From an uncultured Clostridia bacterium (GTDB lineage Bacteria; Bacillota; Clostridia; UMGS1810): a stretch of 64,000 nt of DNA. Shown one piece after another: positions 62,501 to 64,000 of the stretch; position 1 is the stretch's first letter, and each line of letters begins with the position of its first letter. The DNA lies in contig CAKSFP010000011.1 of assembly GCA_934454585.1 (NCBI GenBank), forward strand, positions 1 through 64,000. The letters are read 5' to 3'. The notes under the pieces were generated by a model, which had not been told where the DNA came from, did no database searches, and saw only the letters and a list, made by a program, of their open reading frames with translations. Made by a program: the position numbers and the translations under genes.

Positions 62501-63019
62501 CGAATCAAAATGACTCCACACATTTACGGTCGTCGTCAACCCTGTCGGCAGTGATGTGTAAATCTGATTTACATGGCAGTCGCCGTAGTAACTTACGCGG
62601 CTTTTGAGCGATTTGCCCGGGTATATTGTTCCCACAAACAAACCGTCTCCCCAAACTCCGTTTTCCTTACTGAGCAGGGTATCCATCGACCTCGTGTCAC
62701 CGTTGCGCAAAAGATCATAGCCAAGATAGATAACTCCGCTTTTTATGGGAAGGTCAAAATTTTTTCGGAATTCCGGCCAAGTACCGTTTTTACACTCAAC
62801 TTTACACACCCTTCCGTGCTCGGAATCAAACCTCTCAACTTCGACATTGTTTGATCTTGTAAAGTACTTATGCCCGCTTTCCGTGTTATCAAAGTCTTCG
62901 TTCCACAAAACCGTATACGGCACTGTCGTATCCGTGCGTTCGTCCGGCGCTTCGGCACAAACTCCGCAGCACTGACACAGCATCAGAAAAATCAGTGCTG
63001 CACTCAATACTTTTTTCAT
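59537..63019 (-). CDS. Large secreted clan GH-A-like glycoside hydrolase with C-terminal CBM9-like domain
   Basis: 1160 residues from the ATG 9 nt after GGGGGTG, with a signal peptide. A LamG/CBM-like domain covers about 30-250 and an Ig-like region about 255-360. The TIM barrel runs about 365-690, with KYYEVFNEKNF near residue 475 (acid/base) and SIAVTENGYSD near 583 (nucleophile). More beta-sandwich domains follow. The last 200 residues resemble a family 9 carbohydrate-binding module (PTIDGVISPNEWYEF, NDSVQFAM, YELQIPWTQIF). It is predicted to be a retaining endo- or exo-glycosidase. It lies just after the ABC permease genes, so its products are probably the transported oligosaccharides. 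Confidence 0.87.
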   Translation of the reverse strand: MKKVLSAALIFLMLCQCCGVCAEAPDERTDTTVPYTVLWNEDFDNTESGHKYFTRSNNVEVERFDSEHGRVCKVECKNGTWPEFRKNFDLPIKSGVIYLGYDLLRNGDTRSMDTLLSKENGVWGDGLFVGTIYPGKSLKSRVSYYGDCHVNQIYTSLPTGLTTTVNVWSHFDSWYDLDNRIAYHYVDGQLLGQTTITEEMTQVTTYRRVCNGAYGECTEYYDNFKIVHIDNAADEFRIDGAMNMPYYMGKPVILNSFTESLGNSFFDEEQDIIVSMDNLKADSISGVLNLALYDNCGKAVLEQSRNETIAAKETKTAAFSAKFLRYGEYYARIKFTPDSGESTECETTLVRMKKSDEQNQKLGLSAHNYWGYGTDELDRKQKMFVNAGFKYSREDIFWVKYEMQKGVYKFDELQTSLFNTTFNNKMETLCVLVTDTVNPEWCDQLIPKSEESLKNFGDYVYNMVSDLKGKVKYYEVFNEKNFKFPADEVYLKAQKTAYEAAKRADPDCKVLCGATAYVTIPWIEQLLSLGAGQYFDVFSCHPYTVQALPEVGMSGYGTSEESLVKLRNLLDEYGLRDKSIAVTENGYSDADGYSTADEQATYDIRQYIMCDPYVELYSVYNDQCKGDDRTMENGFGMLRYWNSKEYVPYQAKPVLRAFSAYNSLLANAENLGRQQTQSDDIWIYRFRRSNDGMDVLALWNSENEKKTICLDLGCDSLDLYDIDGNKTRLYAYNGKFNINISGNVSYLVGHFSRFVQTGGVITADKHDIEAISGEKFRVRIKIPDMQKVSIKTDCSENISEVANENGVLEFSCGTDSLESEKVIIKVYEEGKCVSVFDCPVKYVEPVSYDYTVLPYNTQRYQAVLKIKNNRSSDVSAEFKIDSPKSMGSDKLVVDTINPGNVRTMKINVDPKEMDNYILNISGTLNIGDKNGVVQTPTEMSARLGCLKYGNKKPTIDGVISPNEWYEFLPMRLNKKEMARQKDWRGPDDLSAVIYTMCDDDYFYLAAEVTDDVFYDKDTPARVWANDSVQFAMTDIFGSGGKATEIGFGKSNGENVIQSYLSQIVDNNYGSAVLEFSEDTLYEIKRYEEEKKTVYELQIPWTQIFNNKPDFRKQKEIYFSVMVNDDDNDGKGRGWLEYCPGIGSEKNPALFMKLPVYRVNQ

Positions 63020-63036
63020 ATCTGTATACACCCCCT

Positions 63037-63930
63037 TTATTCTTTAACTCCTCCAAGGCTGATTCCGCCCATTATATACCTTTGAAAAGCGACGAAAATC
63101 ACGATTTGAGGCAAAATTGCGAACAGCGCCGTCATCATCTGCTCGTCCATACTCATAGTGGAATTTTTTATCATAAATAACTTTACTCCCATAACCATCT
63201 TGTCGGGATTTGTGATCAGCAAATACGGCCAAAAGAAATCGCCGAAAGATTGGTTGAAGATAAATATCGAATTCGTTGCAATTACCGGAACACTTATCGG
63301 GACGACCACTTTTATAAAAATCGTTACACTGTCGGCACCGTCTATGTGCGCCGCTTCAATCAACGACATTGAAACACCGTCAAATGCCGATTTATACAGC
63401 AGTATGGAAAACATATTCACTCCGGCCATAAGCCATATCGGGAAATATGTATTGAGCAATCCCAAACTTTTATAAAGCATATAATTCGGAATCATGGCAC
63501 AGGTCGCAGGCATAAGCATCATCATGCTCACCAACATAAAATAGCCCCTGTAACCTCTTGGTTTCAGCCGTGATACGGCGTAGCCGGCAAATCCGTCTAT
63601 GATTATGTTCGACGCAACACAGCCAAGCCCCATAATTGTTGTATTCAAATAATATTTGTATATTTCAAAATGTTTCCAAAGTTCTGCCAGCTTTTTGATG
63701 TCCATTGTCTGCGGAAAAAACGACGGCGTTTTACTGTATATTTCGGCAGGCGATTTGAAACACAGAAGCACCATCCAAATAACCGGAACAAAAACAACCA
63801 CCAAATAACAAATCATTATTATCGACAAAACCGCATAGGTAAGCTTGCCCTTTGCCGCGTGCATATCCGACGGCCTTAACACCCCGTTATTAAACCTTTG
63901 CAAAGATATGTGCTGATTTTTCAAGACCAT
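63037..63930 (-). CDS. Carbohydrate ABC transporter permease (CUT1, MalG type)
   Basis: 297 residues with six membrane helices. The EAA loop, which contacts the ATPase, is SMSLIEAAHIDGADSVTIFIKVVVPISVP near 195-223 and matches the binding-protein-dependent permease signature. The C-terminus has the usual QRYIMGGISLGGVKE of MalG-like permeases. The ATG follows AGAGAGGAG. It is predicted to import oligosaccharides made by the adjacent glycosidases; the binding protein and first permease must lie beyond the right edge. Confidence 0.95.
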   Translation of the reverse strand: MVLKNQHISLQRFNNGVLRPSDMHAAKGKLTYAVLSIIMICYLVVVFVPVIWMVLLCFKSPAEIYSKTPSFFPQTMDIKKLAELWKHFEIYKYYLNTTIMGLGCVASNIIIDGFAGYAVSRLKPRGYRGYFMLVSMMMLMPATCAMIPNYMLYKSLGLLNTYFPIWLMAGVNMFSILLYKSAFDGVSMSLIEAAHIDGADSVTIFIKVVVPISVPVIATNSIFIFNQSFGDFFWPYLLITNPDKMVMGVKLFMIKNSTMSMDEQMMTALFAILPQIVIFVAFQRYIMGGISLGGVKE

Positions 63931-63962
63931 TTTCTCCTCTCTGTTACAATTTGCTTTTTAAT

Positions 63963-64000
63963 TTACAAAGATTCTCCAAGTTTTTTGTCTAACTTATTGT
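63963..64000 (-). CDS. C-terminal end of an upstream gene, probably the partner CUT1 permease (partial)
   Basis: Only about 12 codons are present, reading ...NKLDKKLGESL and a TAA stop in the minus direction, 32 bp before the MalG-type permease. In CUT1 operons the MalF-type permease gene normally precedes malG, so this is most likely its tail. Identity is inferred from position alone. Confidence 0.4.
   Translation of the reverse strand, partial: NKLDKKLGESL

Overview
The window looks like the chromosome of a low-to-moderate GC, Gram-positive Clostridia-type bacterium, probably gut-associated. Supporting evidence: the ordered block rsmG-mnmG-mnmE-jag-yidC-yidD-rnpA-rpmH, DnaD/DnaI-type replication proteins, an energy-coupling-factor module, several S-layer-homology (SLH) proteins, an LtaS-type sulfatase, a complete PTS with a PRD regulator, and a bile-salt-hydrolase-like enzyme. 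Nearly all genes lie on the minus strand. Exceptions are galE, a YitT-family gene, trmB and a tRNA-Trp. Promoters are sigma-A-like (TTGACA-17-TATAAT type).

Layout. 1-6.1 kb: an intergenic repeat, a membrane-anchored AraC-type regulator, and a large secreted SGNH hydrolase with LamG-like modules. 6.1-8.4 kb: a choloylglycine-hydrolase-family enzyme and galE. 8.4-10.7 kb: CvpA and a DUF5711-like beta-propeller protein. 10.9-17.1 kb: a tightly packed operon, transcribed dnaD, dnaI-like, rRNA-methyltransferase-like, ecfA1, ecfA2, ecfT, truA. 17.2-20.8 kb: two SLH surface proteins, one with a CAP domain. 21-24.5 kb: YitT, DUF1275 and a PutP-type symporter. 24.7-31.9 kb: the tRNA-modification/membrane-insertion/RNase P/L34 block, normally next to dnaA, but here followed by an LtaS-like gene. 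34.3-42.3 kb: a PTS operon transcribed regulator, ptsH, ptsI, IIA, IIB, IIC, aldolase, aldolase. 42.6-47.8 kb: HU, an SLH protein coupled to an HprK-like P-loop protein, trmB, tRNA-Trp and a DMT-type transporter. 47.8-64 kb: a probable surface polysaccharide-degradation operon. It comprises two CUT1 permeases (one only a C-terminal scrap), two clan GH-A-like glycosidases, two secreted LamG/Ig-like proteins and two SLH-type proteins.

The most unusual feature is a set of about 200-bp intergenic elements bounded by inverted GGCGAGGnGGTGTATAT-type ends, at about 0.1, 21.9, 25.5, 29.2, 35.3 and 42.4 kb. Two copies (25.5 and 35.3 kb) keep their outer and inner stems through paired base changes while sharing an identical 40-nt core. 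That pattern suggests a structured nucleic acid rather than a decayed gene. A second point of interest is the PTS operon, which carries general and sugar-specific PTS proteins plus two class II aldolases but no ketose-1-phosphate kinase.

Functions were assigned by reading motifs in the translations; no database search was run.
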